NCBI RefSeq assembly: GCF_027921445.1
Contig: NZ_CP115667.1
Location: 310,001 to 374,000 of the forward strand
Reading direction: 5' to 3'
Length of the DNA: 64,000 nt
Origin: Peptoniphilus equinus
GTDB taxonomy: Bacteria; Bacillota; Clostridia; Tissierellales; Peptoniphilaceae
Below the pieces are notes generated by a model. That model was not told where the DNA came from, made no database searches, and saw only the letters and a program-made list of their open reading frames with translations. Shown here in pieces: positions 1 through 9,391 of the stretch. The number at the start of each line of letters is the position of its first letter. The stretch's first letter is position 1. The position numbers and the translations under genes are program-made.

Positions 1-8
1 GATACTCT

Positions 9-833
9 ATGATTCAAACACAACCATCCGTCCAAGATATTGAACGGAGCTTAATAAAAGGCTACCGACGTTATATTTGGCGGCCGTTTACACGTGCAAT
101 TAACGAATTTGAAATGGTAACTGACGGCGATAAGATTGCCGTGGCCATATCCGGGGGCAAGGACTCCCTCACATTGGCCAAGTGTTTTCAAGAGCTGAGG
201 CGCCATGGCAAAATGCATTTTGATTTGGAGTTTATTGCGATGGATCCGGGCTATATTCCCGAGAAGCGTCGGCTCCTTGAGATAGACTGCGACGCGCTGG
301 GCATTCCGGTGAAGATTCACGACAGCAACATCTTTGAAGCCTCTCAGACCATGGATGCACAGAATCCGTGCTACCTTTGTGCGCGGATGCGCCGGGGCAA
401 TCTCTATGCCAAAGCCAGAGAACTCGGGTGCAATAAATTGGCCCTCGGCCATCACTTTGACGACGTCATTGAAACGGTGCTCTTAAACGTGCTCTTCGGC
501 GCCAACTATAAAACTATGATGCCCAAACTGCGCTCAGCGAACTTTGAAGGGTTGGAGCTCATCCGACCGCTCTATTATGTGCGGGAGGCATCGGTGAAAA
601 ACTTTGTCGCCCATGCCGGCATCGAACCTTTGGACTGTGCCTGTGTCGTCAGCGCCAACAAAGAAGAGGGGTCCATGCGAGCCTATATCAAAGGCTTGAT
701 CCAACAGATCGAAAAGAAAAATCCCAATGTGGGCATCAGCATTTTACGCTCTGCACAGAATGTGGAACTGGGCGCCGTCTTGGAATACAAAGACAAACAG
801 GGCGAGCGCACATCCTTTTTAGATAACTACTAA
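9..833 (+). CDS. ttcA: TtcA-family tRNA thiolation protein (PP-loop ATPase)
   Basis: 274-residue cytosolic PP-loop ATP pyrophosphatase of the TtcA/TilS superfamily. The ATP-binding motif SGGKDS is at about residues 48-53. A Cys pair in PCYLC near residue 122 and a CAC motif near residue 212 are where TtcA proteins carry their Fe-S/thiolation cysteines. Characterised TtcA makes 2-thiocytidine at position 32 of some tRNAs; that role here is inferred from family resemblance. The second Cys motif is C-x-C, not the usual C-x-x-C. ATG at 9 gives a normal N-terminus, but too little upstream sequence is present to see a ribosome site. Exonuclease III follows 18 bp downstream. Confidence 0.8.
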   Translation: MIQTQPSVQDIERSLIKGYRRYIWRPFTRAINEFEMVTDGDKIAVAISGGKDSLTLAKCFQELRRHGKMHFDLEFIAMDPGYIPEKRRLLEIDCDALGIPVKIHDSNIFEASQTMDAQNPCYLCARMRRGNLYAKARELGCNKLALGHHFDDVIETVLLNVLFGANYKTMMPKLRSANFEGLELIRPLYYVREASVKNFVAHAGIEPLDCACVVSANKEEGSMRAYIKGLIQQIEKKNPNVGISILRSAQNVELGAVLEYKDKQGERTSFLDNY

Positions 834-851
834 GTAACAACTGAGGTGCAT

Positions 852-1604
852 ATGAAATTTATATCCTGGAATGTCAACGGACTTCGGGCAGGAATAAAAA
901 AAGGCTTTGTGGACAAACTCTACAGCCTGAACCCGGATGTCATCGGCCTGCAAGAGATCAAACTCTCGGAAGGGCAGTTGGAGCTGGAACTGGAAGGGTA
1001 CACCACCTATTACAACTACGCCGAACGCAAGGGTTACTCCGGGACGGCCATCTTTACCAAAGTACAACCCCTTGCCGTCACCTACGGGATCGGCATACCG
1101 GAGCATGACAATGAAGGCAGAGTCATCACCATGGAATTTGATGACTACTACTTCATCACCTGCTACACACCGAATTCCAAGCGCGGCTTGGAACGACTGG
1201 ACTATCGCATGGTGTGGGAAGATGCCTTTCGGGCGTATGTCAACGCACTCGACGCCAAAAAGCCCGTCATTCTCTGCGGTGATCTGAACGTGGCCCACAA
1301 CGACATTGACTTGGCAAATCCCGACGCCAACCACAAATCCGCAGGATTCAGCGATGAAGAGCGGGCAAAATTTACCGAGCTTCTGGCAAGCGGCTACACC
1401 GATACCTTCCGCCATCTCTATCCCGATACCGTCAACGTCTACTCCTGGTGGAGCAACTTCGCCAAAGCCAGAGAGCGTAACGTCGGTTGGCGCATTGACT
1501 ACTTCGTCGTCTCCAATCGTCTGATCGATGCCGTTGAAGATTCTAAAATCCACATGGACGTCTTAGGTTCCGACCACTGTCCTGTGGAATTACTACTAAA
1601 GTGA
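852..1604 (+). CDS. exoA: Exodeoxyribonuclease III (AP endonuclease)
   Basis: About 250 residues covering the whole exonuclease III/AP endonuclease fold. Visible motifs are the N-terminal SWNVNGLRA, the metal-binding Glu in LQEIKL, the catalytic GDLNVAH segment, and the C-terminal GSDHCP with its Asp-His pair. The enzyme cuts DNA at abasic sites in base excision repair and degrades 3' ends. I prefer ATG 852, which has GAGGTG just upstream, over an in-frame GTG at 846 that lies inside that ribosome site. It sits between the PP-loop enzyme and the flavodiiron protein and abuts the latter. Confidence 0.92.
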   Translation: MKFISWNVNGLRAGIKKGFVDKLYSLNPDVIGLQEIKLSEGQLELELEGYTTYYNYAERKGYSGTAIFTKVQPLAVTYGIGIPEHDNEGRVITMEFDDYYFITCYTPNSKRGLERLDYRMVWEDAFRAYVNALDAKKPVILCGDLNVAHNDIDLANPDANHKSAGFSDEERAKFTELLASGYTDTFRHLYPDTVNVYSWWSNFAKARERNVGWRIDYFVVSNRLIDAVEDSKIHMDVLGSDHCPVELLLK

Positions 1605-1612
1605 GGTATGAC

Positions 1613-2824
1613 TTGGAGCAACTATTTACAGAAAAAATACACGACAATCTCTATTACATCGGCGTCAACGACCGCATCACCACCCTCTTTGAGAGAATGT
1701 GGCCCCTGCCTGACGGCGTCGCTTATAACAGCTACCTGCTGACAGGTGAAAAATCCATCTGCATGGACCTCGTCAAAGACTTTACCGTCAAGGACTTTCT
1801 GAGCAAAGTGGACGAAGTGTTGGAGGGTAAGCCACTGGATTACCTGGTCATCAACCACGTGGAACCGGACCATTCCAGCGGCATTGATGAAGTCTTGAGC
1901 CGCTATCCGGACCTACACATCGTCTGCAATAAAAAGACCGTTCCGATGTTGAAAAATTACTACAACATCGAGGACAATCTCATTGTCGTCGGCGACGGCG
2001 AGAGTTTAAAGCTCGGGGATCACGAATTCACCTTTTACATGACGCCGATGGTGCACTGGCCGGAGTCCATGGTGTGCTATGAACCCGCCACCAAAACCCT
2101 GTTTTCACAAGACATCTTCGGCGGCTTCGGCACGTTGAACGGTGCCATCTTTGACGATCAGGTGAAATTTAACGACTACTACCACAGCGAAACCACTCGC
2201 TATTTCATCAACATCGTAGGCAAGTATGCGACTCAGGCACTGCGGGCGCTGAAAAAAGTCGGCGAACTGGATATTGAGACCATCTGTCCGGTGCACGGCG
2301 TGGTGTGGCGTTCCAATCCTCGCTTTATCATCGACCTGTATACCGCACTGGCGGAGCAAAAGACCGTGCCGGGCGTGGTGATTATCTTCGGCTCCATGTA
2401 CGGCAACACCCAGCGGATGGCGGAAGCCGTGGCAAAAGGGGTCGCCGAAGGGGGCATCACCGACATTCGTATTCACGATATAGCAAACACACCCCAAAGC
2501 TATCTGCTGGCGGATACGTGGAAGTATCGCGGCGTCATCTTAGGCTCCTGCTCATACAACAACAACATCTTTCCGCCGATGAGTTTCTTGATGGAAGAGC
2601 TCCATCACCAAAAGATGAAGAACAACATCTGGGGCTTCTTCGGATCCTACTCCTGGAGCGGCGGCGCAATGAAACGGTTTAAAGCCTTCAGCGACGAATT
2701 GAAGCTCGACACCCTTTCGTTGCAGCCGGAAATTCAAGGGGCCGCCACGAAAGAAGAGATTGAACAATTAAAAGAACTTGGCCGACAAATGGCGCGTCGT
2801 ATTCTTGAGGGCGACGAGGCTTAA
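1613..2824 (+). CDS. FprA-type flavodiiron protein
   Basis: About 403 residues. The N-terminal metallo-beta-lactamase-like di-iron domain carries HVEPDH, MVHWPES and CPVHG ligands. From about residue 250 a flavodoxin domain begins with the FMN loop GSMYGNTQRM. Flavodiiron proteins reduce O2 to water or NO to N2O and protect anaerobes; the electron donor here is unknown (rubredoxin or ferredoxin are usual). A GTG at 1601 is in frame and would overlap the exonuclease stop. TTG 1613 has GAGG six bases upstream and gives the usual N-terminal length, so I chose it. Confidence 0.88.
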   Translation: MEQLFTEKIHDNLYYIGVNDRITTLFERMWPLPDGVAYNSYLLTGEKSICMDLVKDFTVKDFLSKVDEVLEGKPLDYLVINHVEPDHSSGIDEVLSRYPDLHIVCNKKTVPMLKNYYNIEDNLIVVGDGESLKLGDHEFTFYMTPMVHWPESMVCYEPATKTLFSQDIFGGFGTLNGAIFDDQVKFNDYYHSETTRYFINIVGKYATQALRALKKVGELDIETICPVHGVVWRSNPRFIIDLYTALAEQKTVPGVVIIFGSMYGNTQRMAEAVAKGVAEGGITDIRIHDIANTPQSYLLADTWKYRGVILGSCSYNNNIFPPMSFLMEELHHQKMKNNIWGFFGSYSWSGGAMKRFKAFSDELKLDTLSLQPEIQGAATKEEIEQLKELGRQMARRILEGDEA

Positions 2825-3229
2825 GCGGCGGCGAGTGAAGGGATGCTTCGGAAGAAGTGTCCTTTTTTATTAGGGTGGCGGCGATGACAGTCGTTACGGC
2901 TGTCAGTTCAGCACTGTGATGACGGGACAAAAGAGCGATCCGAGTCAATCCCGCTTCAAATGTGAACGCCATAACATGTCGCCGGGCGTCGGAGCGTATG
3001 CTCAGACCGTACTTCGGCGCAGTGCGATGCCATCGTGCGGGACGTCAGTCGGTGCAAAACACGTCGTTGTATTCTGTAATCGAAGTACAATAAAAAAGCT
3101 TTCCAAACCCTATATATATATATATATATAATGTAAGAAAAACTATGAGGTGCGGTAGGGGATTAAGGGCGGCGTCTGACATATCACCGCCCTGAGTGGG
3201 AGACCCTTCGCGGCACGAAAGGAGACACA
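2825..3229. other. Intergenic region before the interrupted surface gene
   Basis: 405 bp without a convincing gene. It has a weak hairpin plus T-run after the flavodiiron gene (about 2839-2869), a short TGACAG/CTGTCA hairpin near 2886-2906, a (TA)10 tract at 3111-3130, and a GGGCGG/CCGCCC hairpin (3166-3172 with 3087+100 bp downstream arm at 3187-3193) in the presumed 5' leader of the surface gene. Confidence 0.6.
3111..3130. repeat. (TA)10 dinucleotide tract upstream of surface-protein gene
   Basis: Ten perfect TA units end about 100 bp before the ATG of the BspA-like surface gene. The tract lies where a promoter could sit and could itself act as, or space, a -10 element. Tracts like this change length by slipped-strand mispairing; a role in phase variation is inference only. 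Confidence 0.85.
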
Positions 3230-3547
3230 ATGAAGAGACAACACATTAAAATTTTCCTGCTGGCGTTACTCGTAGGGATCACCTTCGCTGCGCTCAGTCG
3301 GAAAACCTATGCACAAAGTCCGACAGACCTTGTCAACTATGACCTGACGGACACGGCCTATAACGCGGCGTATTCCGTAGTGGCCAACGGCGACGCCGAC
3401 GCCAAGACTTTGATTATCTCCGGGGAAGGCCGCATCGACAAGGCCAAGTGGGACGCCATGATGATCGCTTTTGTCACGAAGGACTTTCTTAATGCCAGAG
3501 AGTCCAAAATTGAGATTCAAGGGGACGGCGTCATCGCACTGCCGTAG
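3230..3547 (+). pseudogene. N-terminal fragment of BspA-like SLH surface protein, ended by in-frame TAG
   Basis: 105 residues starting with a clear signal peptide: a basic start, a hydrophobic core, and probable cleavage after TYA-Q near residue 28. The start has AAAGGAG eight bases upstream. The fragment ends at TAG 3545-3547, but the same frame stays open after the stop through DSSYLFCPGHDFEGG into the repeat-bearing part. This is therefore the secretion signal and first segment of one longer gene, broken by one nonsense codon. A sequencing error is the main alternative. With the stop in place, only a short secreted fragment would be made. Confidence 0.8.
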
Positions 3548-3559
3548 GATTCTTCGTAT

Positions 3560-5605
3560 TTGTTTTGCCCCGGGCATGATTTTGAGGGAGGTTTAGTCGG
3601 ACAGCCAATACATAACGAGGAGTCATACGCCGGAGCCATTATTTTACCTGACAATTTAGATACCTCCCATGTCATAAATATGAGAAGTATGTTTCAAGGT
3701 GCTGAGAATGCTAACCCCAACGTCCGTCACTGGGACGTATCCAACGTCAAAAGTATGGAATACCTTTTTTTAGGCCTAAAAAGAGGGAATCCGGACGTCT
3801 CGCAGTGGGATACGTCCAACGTTGAGAATATGTTATCTATGTTTTACGGCGCGGAGTTGGCAGATCCTGACGTTTCAAATTTTAACACTGCCAATGTAAC
3901 CACTATGGGAGCCATGTTCGGTGAAGCCAAATCTGCTAATCCGGATGTGTCAAAGTGGAACACCTCGAAGGTCACCGATATGCGCCAGATGTTCTATAAA
4001 ACGGATGTTGCCAATCCTGATGTGTCGAACTGGGATACCTCAAATGTCGTCACGATGAGAGAGATGTTTAGTCACACCAAATCAGCCAATCCGAATGTGA
4101 CGAACTGGAATACGGCAAAAGTTGAAAGTATGGGCTATATGTTTATATTGGCGGAAGTGGCAAATCCCGATGTCTCTAATTGGGATCTGTCCAGTGTCAC
4201 AGATATGGAGATGATGTTTACAGGTGCCCATAGTGTAAACAACATAGTTTTACTGAAAAATTCACAACAGGGTATAGTGTCTGATGGGATGTTTATAAAT
4301 ATTGTTATTGATGAAGATGATAATGAAGTATTAACTCCGTCAGATTATAATATTTTAAAATTTAAAAATCTTAGAGGGACACCTATACAGGGAACATATT
4401 TTATCCAAAATATCACGGACGGCACGGAAGAATACTACGACTGGGAAACCTACCAAGGTGACGGCATGTACTACTTTGAGGACAATGACGAGTACCATGT
4501 CTATAAGGCGATTGCCCTTAACGTCAAGGTCAACTGGGAGGACCGCTACGGCAAGCCACTGTCCGGCGATGCACTAAAGAACCTCACGGCGGGGATCGAC
4601 GTGTACCGTGACGGCGACGCGGCACCGACGACTTTTGACGTGGGTCAGGACGACAACTTTGAAATGAAGCAGTTGGTGCGCTATATCGACGACAACGGCG
4701 AGGTCATCCACTACACCGTCAAAGAACAAGGGGAAAGCGGCGGACAGATCACCGTCGACGGCACCACGTACGACGTGACCGTCACGGGCAACCCGATAGA
4801 CGGGTTTGTCATCACCAACAGAGAATTTGACCCGACCCAACCGACAGCGCCTGAGGACAACGACACGGATCTGTTCCGCTTTGACCTCACGTTTCTGAGC
4901 CCGACGCCGCTCCTGCCGCCGGCAGACGACGAGGCTGAGGTCACGGAGACCCACACGGCGTACATGGTCGGCTATGAGGACGGCACGCTGAGACCGGAGG
5001 AGCACGTCACGAGAGCCGAAGCCGCAGCCCTGGTTACACGACTGGCAGGCTTGGATCTCACGGACAGAACCCAACCGAACTTTGAGGACACCGAAGCGGA
5101 TGCATGGTACATCCCGTATATTAACGCCGCGGTGGCGCACGATCTGTTACTTGCCGACGGCAGCGCCATCAGACCGAACGCACCGATCACGCGGGGGGAA
5201 TTTGCGCGGATGCTGGCGCCTCTCGACAAAGACAACGACACGGTTGCAGCGTTTGCTGACATCAAAGGCCACCCCTATGAAGCGGCGATCAACCGGGAGG
5301 TCGGCAACCACATTATCGAAGGCTACGACGACGGCACGTTCAGACCGGAAGCCAAGCTGACACGGGCTGAAGCGGCGGCGATGCTCAACAGACTCTACAA
5401 CCGTGTGGCCGATGAGGACGCTCTGATGGACGGCTATGAGGCGCACATCACACCGTACACCGATGTAAGCAAGGGGGCATGGTATTACTATGACCTTCTT
5501 GAATCGACAACGACGCACACCCTGGTGCGCCGGGACGCCAAGGATGAGTACGGCAGAACGAAAGAGACGTGGAGAAGGATCGTACAGGACGCCAAGGTCC
5601 TTTGA
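3560..5605 (+). pseudogene. C-terminal part of the same gene: BspA-like repeats, Cna-B-like domain, three SLH domains
   Basis: About 680 residues in the same frame as the preceding fragment. In order: about seven roughly 27-residue repeats of the DUF285/BspA type (pattern NPDVSxWDTSNVxxMxxMF, residues about 25-235); a spacer that is AT-rich at DNA level; a Cna-B-type beta domain (about 315-420); then three S-layer homology domains (about 470-640) with the GYEDGTLRPE and TRAEAAA motifs. SLH domains normally bind cell-wall polymer, so the intact product would be a wall-anchored surface or adhesin protein. This part has no signal peptide and no ribosome site near 3560, so it is unlikely to be made unless TAG 3545-3547 is read through. 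Confidence 0.8.
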
Positions 5606-5695
5606 GGGCATGGCGATGACGCGCCGAGGCGGGGAATTATCGCTAAGGCGCACCCCTTACCGTATTGCGCTACACATCAATCTCAACATAAAAAG

Positions 5696-5735
5696 AAAGC
5701 TTACCAAGTCCGAGACGACGAGGTAAGCTTTTTTT
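5696..5735 (+). terminator. Rho-independent terminator after surface gene
   Basis: Perfect 10-bp stem AAAGCTTACC/GGTAAGCTTT (5696-5705 with 5722-5731) followed by a T-run. Confidence 0.9.
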
Positions 5736-5812
5736 GTGTTTAAAGACGAGAAGGGCGATGGGAGCGTGTGCTCACGAGTTGCAAGACGTCTTTATGAGCG
5801 TGATGCCGATTT

Positions 5813-6403
5813 TTATTTATTCAGTTTCGTGGTTGATTCAAAGGCATCAGGGTGCAGTTCTTCCACGGATGCAGGCACGTTGACGTCGTGAATGTTGTTC
5901 TTTCTGAAGGCGAACATGTTGATTTTTTTCAGAGAGCTTGGCAGTTCCACGCTGTCCAAGGCGTTGCCGTAGAATGCAGAGGTGTCGATGAGTTCCAACT
6001 TGTCGTTGAATTCGACGTTGGACAGGCGATTGAGTGCGAAAGCGGACGGTGCAATGCTCACCAGTTCCTTTGGCAGTTTGACTTCGGTGAGTTTGTTTCG
6101 GTAGAAAGCGAAGCCTGCGATTTTCTTTACTGAATCGGGCAGGGTAATGGATTCGATGTTGTTGACACCGAACGCGTCATAGCCGATTTCTTCAACGGTA
6201 TCAGGGATCTCGAAGGTGGAGAGCTTTCTGCGGAAGAAGCAGTTCTCGCCAATCACACGTACAGGGGTGCCGTCCGGACCTTCCTTAGGGATTGGCATGT
6301 GGGTAATACCTTCGTTTTTAATTTTGTCTTTTCCCTGGCGGGTCATACCTTTTAATGTGTCGCCGGAGAAAATAAAGTCGTCAAGTGTAAATTGCGTAGC
6401 CAT
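5813..6403 (-). CDS. Small leucine-rich repeat protein (LRR_5/BspA type), no signal peptide
   Basis: 196 residues. From about residue 55 to the end it consists of about six 23-residue LRR_5-type repeats (pattern LPxSVKKIxxFAFxxNxLxxV). No signal peptide, SLH or wall-anchor motif is visible, so it looks cytosolic, which is unusual for this mostly surface-exposed repeat family. ATG 6403 has a strong GGAGG upstream. It is convergent with the interrupted BspA-like gene, which uses a different LRR subtype. Function unknown; protein-protein interaction is the general role of such repeats. Confidence 0.8.
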   Translation of the reverse strand: MATQFTLDDFIFSGDTLKGMTRQGKDKIKNEGITHMPIPKEGPDGTPVRVIGENCFFRRKLSTFEIPDTVEEIGYDAFGVNNIESITLPDSVKKIAGFAFYRNKLTEVKLPKELVSIAPSAFALNRLSNVEFNDKLELIDTSAFYGNALDSVELPSSLKKINMFAFRKNNIHDVNVPASVEELHPDAFESTTKLNK

Positions 6404-6598
6404 GAGTTCCTCCTATCCATGGTGTGTACTATGTGGAATTCTTTCCACAATCTTTATCTCTATGAGTATATCACAGAAGGCGAATTAATAAAACCGCTCG
6501 GCGGACAAATCGTAAGACGGCGGACGGGACGATGGGACGCGCGGTGAGACTTCTTTTGAGTCGTGCGACGTTTTTTTGCACCCTATCCGGGGGCGTCG

Positions 6599-6627
6599 TT
6601 GTCAAGGGGATAGGCTCTTGTTATAAT
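6599..6627 (+). promoter_or_regulatory. Sigma-A promoter for the Sua5 gene
   Basis: TTGTCA (6599-6604), 17-bp spacer, TATAAT (6622-6627), 27 bp before the ATG. Confidence 0.85.
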
Positions 6628-6654
6628 GATTATGTAAAGAAAGGTTCTGTTACG

Positions 6655-7701
6655 ATGAAAACAAAAACGCTACAGGGGACAAAAAAAATAAAGCCGCAGG
6701 ATGTCAAGACTATTGTGGACACCTTTAAAGAGGGAGGTCTCGTGGTCTTTCCCACAGAGACGGTGTATGGACTGGGCGCTGACGGTACCAATCCGAAAGC
6801 GTTAAAGAAAATTTTTAAAGCTAAGGGGCGTCCGGGGGACAATCCGCTCATTTTACATATTGCACGGCGAGACCAGCTCCAAGGGATTGTGGCGGAGGTG
6901 TCCAAGGAAGCGGAAGCGCTGATGGATGCCTTTTGGCCTGGGCCGCTGACCTTGATCTTTAAGCGCAAGGCGACGATTCCCGACGAGGTGACTGCCGGTC
7001 TGGACACGGTGGCGGTGCGTATGCCGTCCCACAAGGTCGCCCACGAGATTCTCGATGCGGTGAATCGTCCGATTGCGGCGCCGTCGGCGAATATTTCCGG
7101 CCGTCCGTCCACGACGACGTACAAGCGGGTCTATGAGGATTTAAACGGGCTCGTGGATATTATTGTCGACGGCGGACAGGCGGATGTGGGCATTGAATCC
7201 ACGGTGGTGGACACTACGGTGACGCCGCCGATGGTGCTCCGTCCCGGAAAGATTACGGTGGAAGAGTTGGACGACGTGGTGCCGGGGATGACCATTGATG
7301 AGACGATCATCAGCAAGGACGACGGCAAAGTGCCGAAATCGCCGGGACAAAAGTATAAGCACTATGCACCTCGGGCGGAGGCGTACTGTTTTGTCGGCAA
7401 TGTGAACAATGTGATCGCCCACATCAACAAGGCCATTGCCGAGCACGGCAGTGAGAAGATTGCCGTCCTTGCGACGGACGAGACGATGGATTCCTATCAG
7501 GGTGCGTATTTTTTAAAGAGCATGGGGTCTCGAGATCATTTGGAGACGATTGCGCAAAATCTCTTCGAGTATCTGCGGGAGTGTGACGATGAAGCCGTGG
7601 ATATCATCTTTGTGGAAGGTTTTGAAATGCGCGGCCTCGGCGTGAGCATTATGAACCGTCTCTTAAAAGCTTGCGGCGGTCGCGTCAAATTTGGTTTGTA
7701 A
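6655..7701 (+). CDS. ywlC: Threonylcarbamoyl-AMP synthase (Sua5/YwlC)
   Basis: 348 residues. The N-terminal YrdC domain shows KGRPGDNPLILHI, FPTETVYGLG and SANISGRPS. A C-terminal Sua5-type domain begins after the SPGQKYKHYAP linker. The enzyme makes threonylcarbamoyl-AMP from Thr, bicarbonate and ATP, the first step of t6A37 formation in ANN-decoding tRNAs. ATG 6655 is chosen because it follows AAAGAAAGG and a good promoter ending at 6627; longer in-frame extensions would include the promoter. upp follows after 29 bp, probably in the same transcript. Confidence 0.92.
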   Translation: MKTKTLQGTKKIKPQDVKTIVDTFKEGGLVVFPTETVYGLGADGTNPKALKKIFKAKGRPGDNPLILHIARRDQLQGIVAEVSKEAEALMDAFWPGPLTLIFKRKATIPDEVTAGLDTVAVRMPSHKVAHEILDAVNRPIAAPSANISGRPSTTTYKRVYEDLNGLVDIIVDGGQADVGIESTVVDTTVTPPMVLRPGKITVEELDDVVPGMTIDETIISKDDGKVPKSPGQKYKHYAPRAEAYCFVGNVNNVIAHINKAIAEHGSEKIAVLATDETMDSYQGAYFLKSMGSRDHLETIAQNLFEYLRECDDEAVDIIFVEGFEMRGLGVSIMNRLLKACGGRVKFGL

Positions 7702-7730
7702 CAGTAGAATGTCAATAAAAGGAGAGGACT

Positions 7731-8360
7731 ATGGGAAAAGTATTTGAAATGGATCATCCGCTGATTCAACACAAACTCACCATTTTAAGAGATAAAAACA
7801 CATCGAGTAAGGATTTTCGCAGCTTGGTGACGGAGATTGCCATGCTCATGGGATATGAAGTGACACGGGATCTGGAGCTCAGCGATAAAGAGGTGGAAAC
7901 GCCGCTGGAAAAAACGGTGGGCAAGGAAATTTCCGGCAAGAAAATTGCCCTGGTACCGATTCTTCGGGCAGGTCTCGGGATGGTAGACGGAGTGTTGTCT
8001 GTGGTGCCGGGAGCACGTGTGGCTCACGTGGGGATGTATCGCGACCCTGAGACATTGAAGCCGGTCACCTACTATTCCAAGTTTCCCAAGGATATCAGTG
8101 AACGGACCATTATTATCTTAGATCCGATGTTGGCTACGGGCGGCTCGCTGATTGAAGCCATTGACGAGGTGAAGCGTGCCGGGGCGACCAGTATTCGCAC
8201 CTTGAATATTATTGCGGCGCCGGAAGGCATTAAAGTGGTTCAGGATGCCCATCCGGATGTGGATATTTTTATCGGTCATATCGACCGTGAGCTTAACGAC
8301 CACGCTTACATTCTGCCCGGTCTTGGCGATGCGGGGGATCGTATGTTCGGTACGAAGTGA
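7731..8360 (+). CDS. upp: Uracil phosphoribosyltransferase
   Basis: 209 residues, the usual length of Upp. It shows the PRPP-binding loop [10 protein letters not shown] and the uracil-site segment [19 protein letters not shown] near the C-terminus. It salvages uracil to UMP with PRPP. GGAGAGG lies before ATG 7731. The downstream transferase start overlaps the upp stop, so the Sua5-upp-glycosyl gene run is likely one operon, an arrangement seen in many Firmicutes. Confidence 0.95.
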   Translation: MGKVFEMDHPLIQHKLTILRDKNTSSKDFRSLVTEIAMLMGYEVTRDLELSDKEVETPLEKTVGKEISGKKIALVPILRAGLGMVDGVLSVVPGARVAHVGMYRDPETLKPVTYYSKFPKDISERTIIILDPMLATGGSLIEAIDEVKRAGATSIRTLNIIAAPEGIKVVQDAHPDVDIFIGHIDRELNDHAYILPGLGDAGDRMFGTK

Positions 8361-9391
8361 TGAAGACGGTTCTGTTAGCGGCGCTGTTGGCATTTTTGAT
8401 CAGTCTTGTGCTGACGCCTGTGGTCATTAAAAACGCCGTGCGCTTCGGCCTTCTGGATATTCCAAAAGACGCTCGGCGTGTACATAAAAAGCCGATTCCC
8501 ATCTCCGGAGGGCTTGCGATGTATGTGGCGGTGATGGCGGGGATGGTGGTGTTTTTAGATCTGACGCACGAGTTGATTGCGCTCATGATTGGCGCTACCC
8601 TCATCACTGTGTGCGGTCTGATCGACGACAAGTGGGAGATGAGTGCGAAGGTGAAGTTGGCCTGCCAGCTCCTCGCCGCCGGTATCCTTGTCTTTGGCGG
8701 CTCGCACATTGAGTTTTTCACGAATCCCTTTCCTTTCGGCGAAAGTGTCATCTTTTTGAAGGCGCTGGCGATTCCTGTGACCATCTTTTGGGTGGTGGGG
8801 ATCACCAATACGGTGAATCTCATCGACGGTCTGGACGGTCTTGCGGCCGGAGTGTCGTTGATCTCCGCCGTGTCGCTTGCTGTCATTGCGTATAAGTTTG
8901 AGTACAACAGCGTGTCTGTGATTGCGGCGCTTCTTGCGGGAAGCTGTCTGGGATTTTTACCTTACAATTTCAATCCGGCGAAAATCTTTATGGGGGATAC
9001 CGGTGCGCTGTTTTTAGGCTTTATGCTGAGCTATATTTCCATTGAAGGGATTATGAAGTCTGCGGCGGCGCTGACCATTGTCGTGCCTGTTTTGATTTTA
9101 GGTGTGCCGGTCTTTGATACGACGTTTGCGATGGTGCGAAGAAAACTCAGCGGCAGAGGTATTATGCAGGCGGACAAGGGGCACTTGCACCACCGTCTGT
9201 TGGCCCTGGGCCTCTCTCAGCGCCAGACTGTGCTCATACTCTACGGCATCTCTATTATCTTCGGCCTTCTTGCCAATTTGGTGGCAGGGGTGGATGCGCA
9301 AATTGGACTATTCATTTCACTGCTCACTGTGATCAATGTGGTCTTAATTGGCAAAGTGAGCGGTATGTTTAAATCCAAGGAGGAACTATGA
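8360..9391 (+). CDS. tagO: Undecaprenyl-phosphate GlcNAc-1-phosphate transferase (TagO/WecA family)
   Basis: 343-residue polytopic membrane enzyme of the MraY/WecA family. It has about ten hydrophobic segments and the family motifs GLIDDKWE, NLIDGLDGLA, FMGDTGA and KGHLHHRLL. It transfers GlcNAc-1-phosphate to undecaprenyl phosphate at the inner membrane face, starting wall-linked polymer synthesis. ATG 8360 overlaps the upp stop; GTG 8357 is also in frame. The UDP-GlcNAc 2-epimerase follows with an ATGA overlap. Since SLH proteins bind wall-linked polymers, this pair may help make their anchor; that is inference. Confidence 0.9.
   Translation: MKTVLLAALLAFLISLVLTPVVIKNAVRFGLLDIPKDARRVHKKPIPISGGLAMYVAVMAGMVVFLDLTHELIALMIGATLITVCGLIDDKWEMSAKVKLACQLLAAGILVFGGSHIEFFTNPFPFGESVIFLKALAIPVTIFWVVGITNTVNLIDGLDGLAAGVSLISAVSLAVIAYKFEYNSVSVIAALLAGSCLGFLPYNFNPAKIFMGDTGALFLGFMLSYISIEGIMKSAAALTIVVPVLILGVPVFDTTFAMVRRKLSGRGIMQADKGHLHHRLLALGLSQRQTVLILYGISIIFGLLANLVAGVDAQIGLFISLLTVINVVLIGKVSGMFKSKEEL

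Noticed and set aside
2105-2497. Long open frames opposite or out of frame with recognised genes, for example on the minus strand of the flavodiiron gene
   Set aside because: They fully overlap genes with clear domains and have no homology or ribosome sites; they are shadows of GC-biased third positions.
3545-3547. Reading the TAG in the surface gene as pyrrolysine or another recoded amino acid
   Set aside because: No pyl genes or recoding element are visible, and the second interrupted gene uses TAA. A nonsense mutation or sequence error is simpler.
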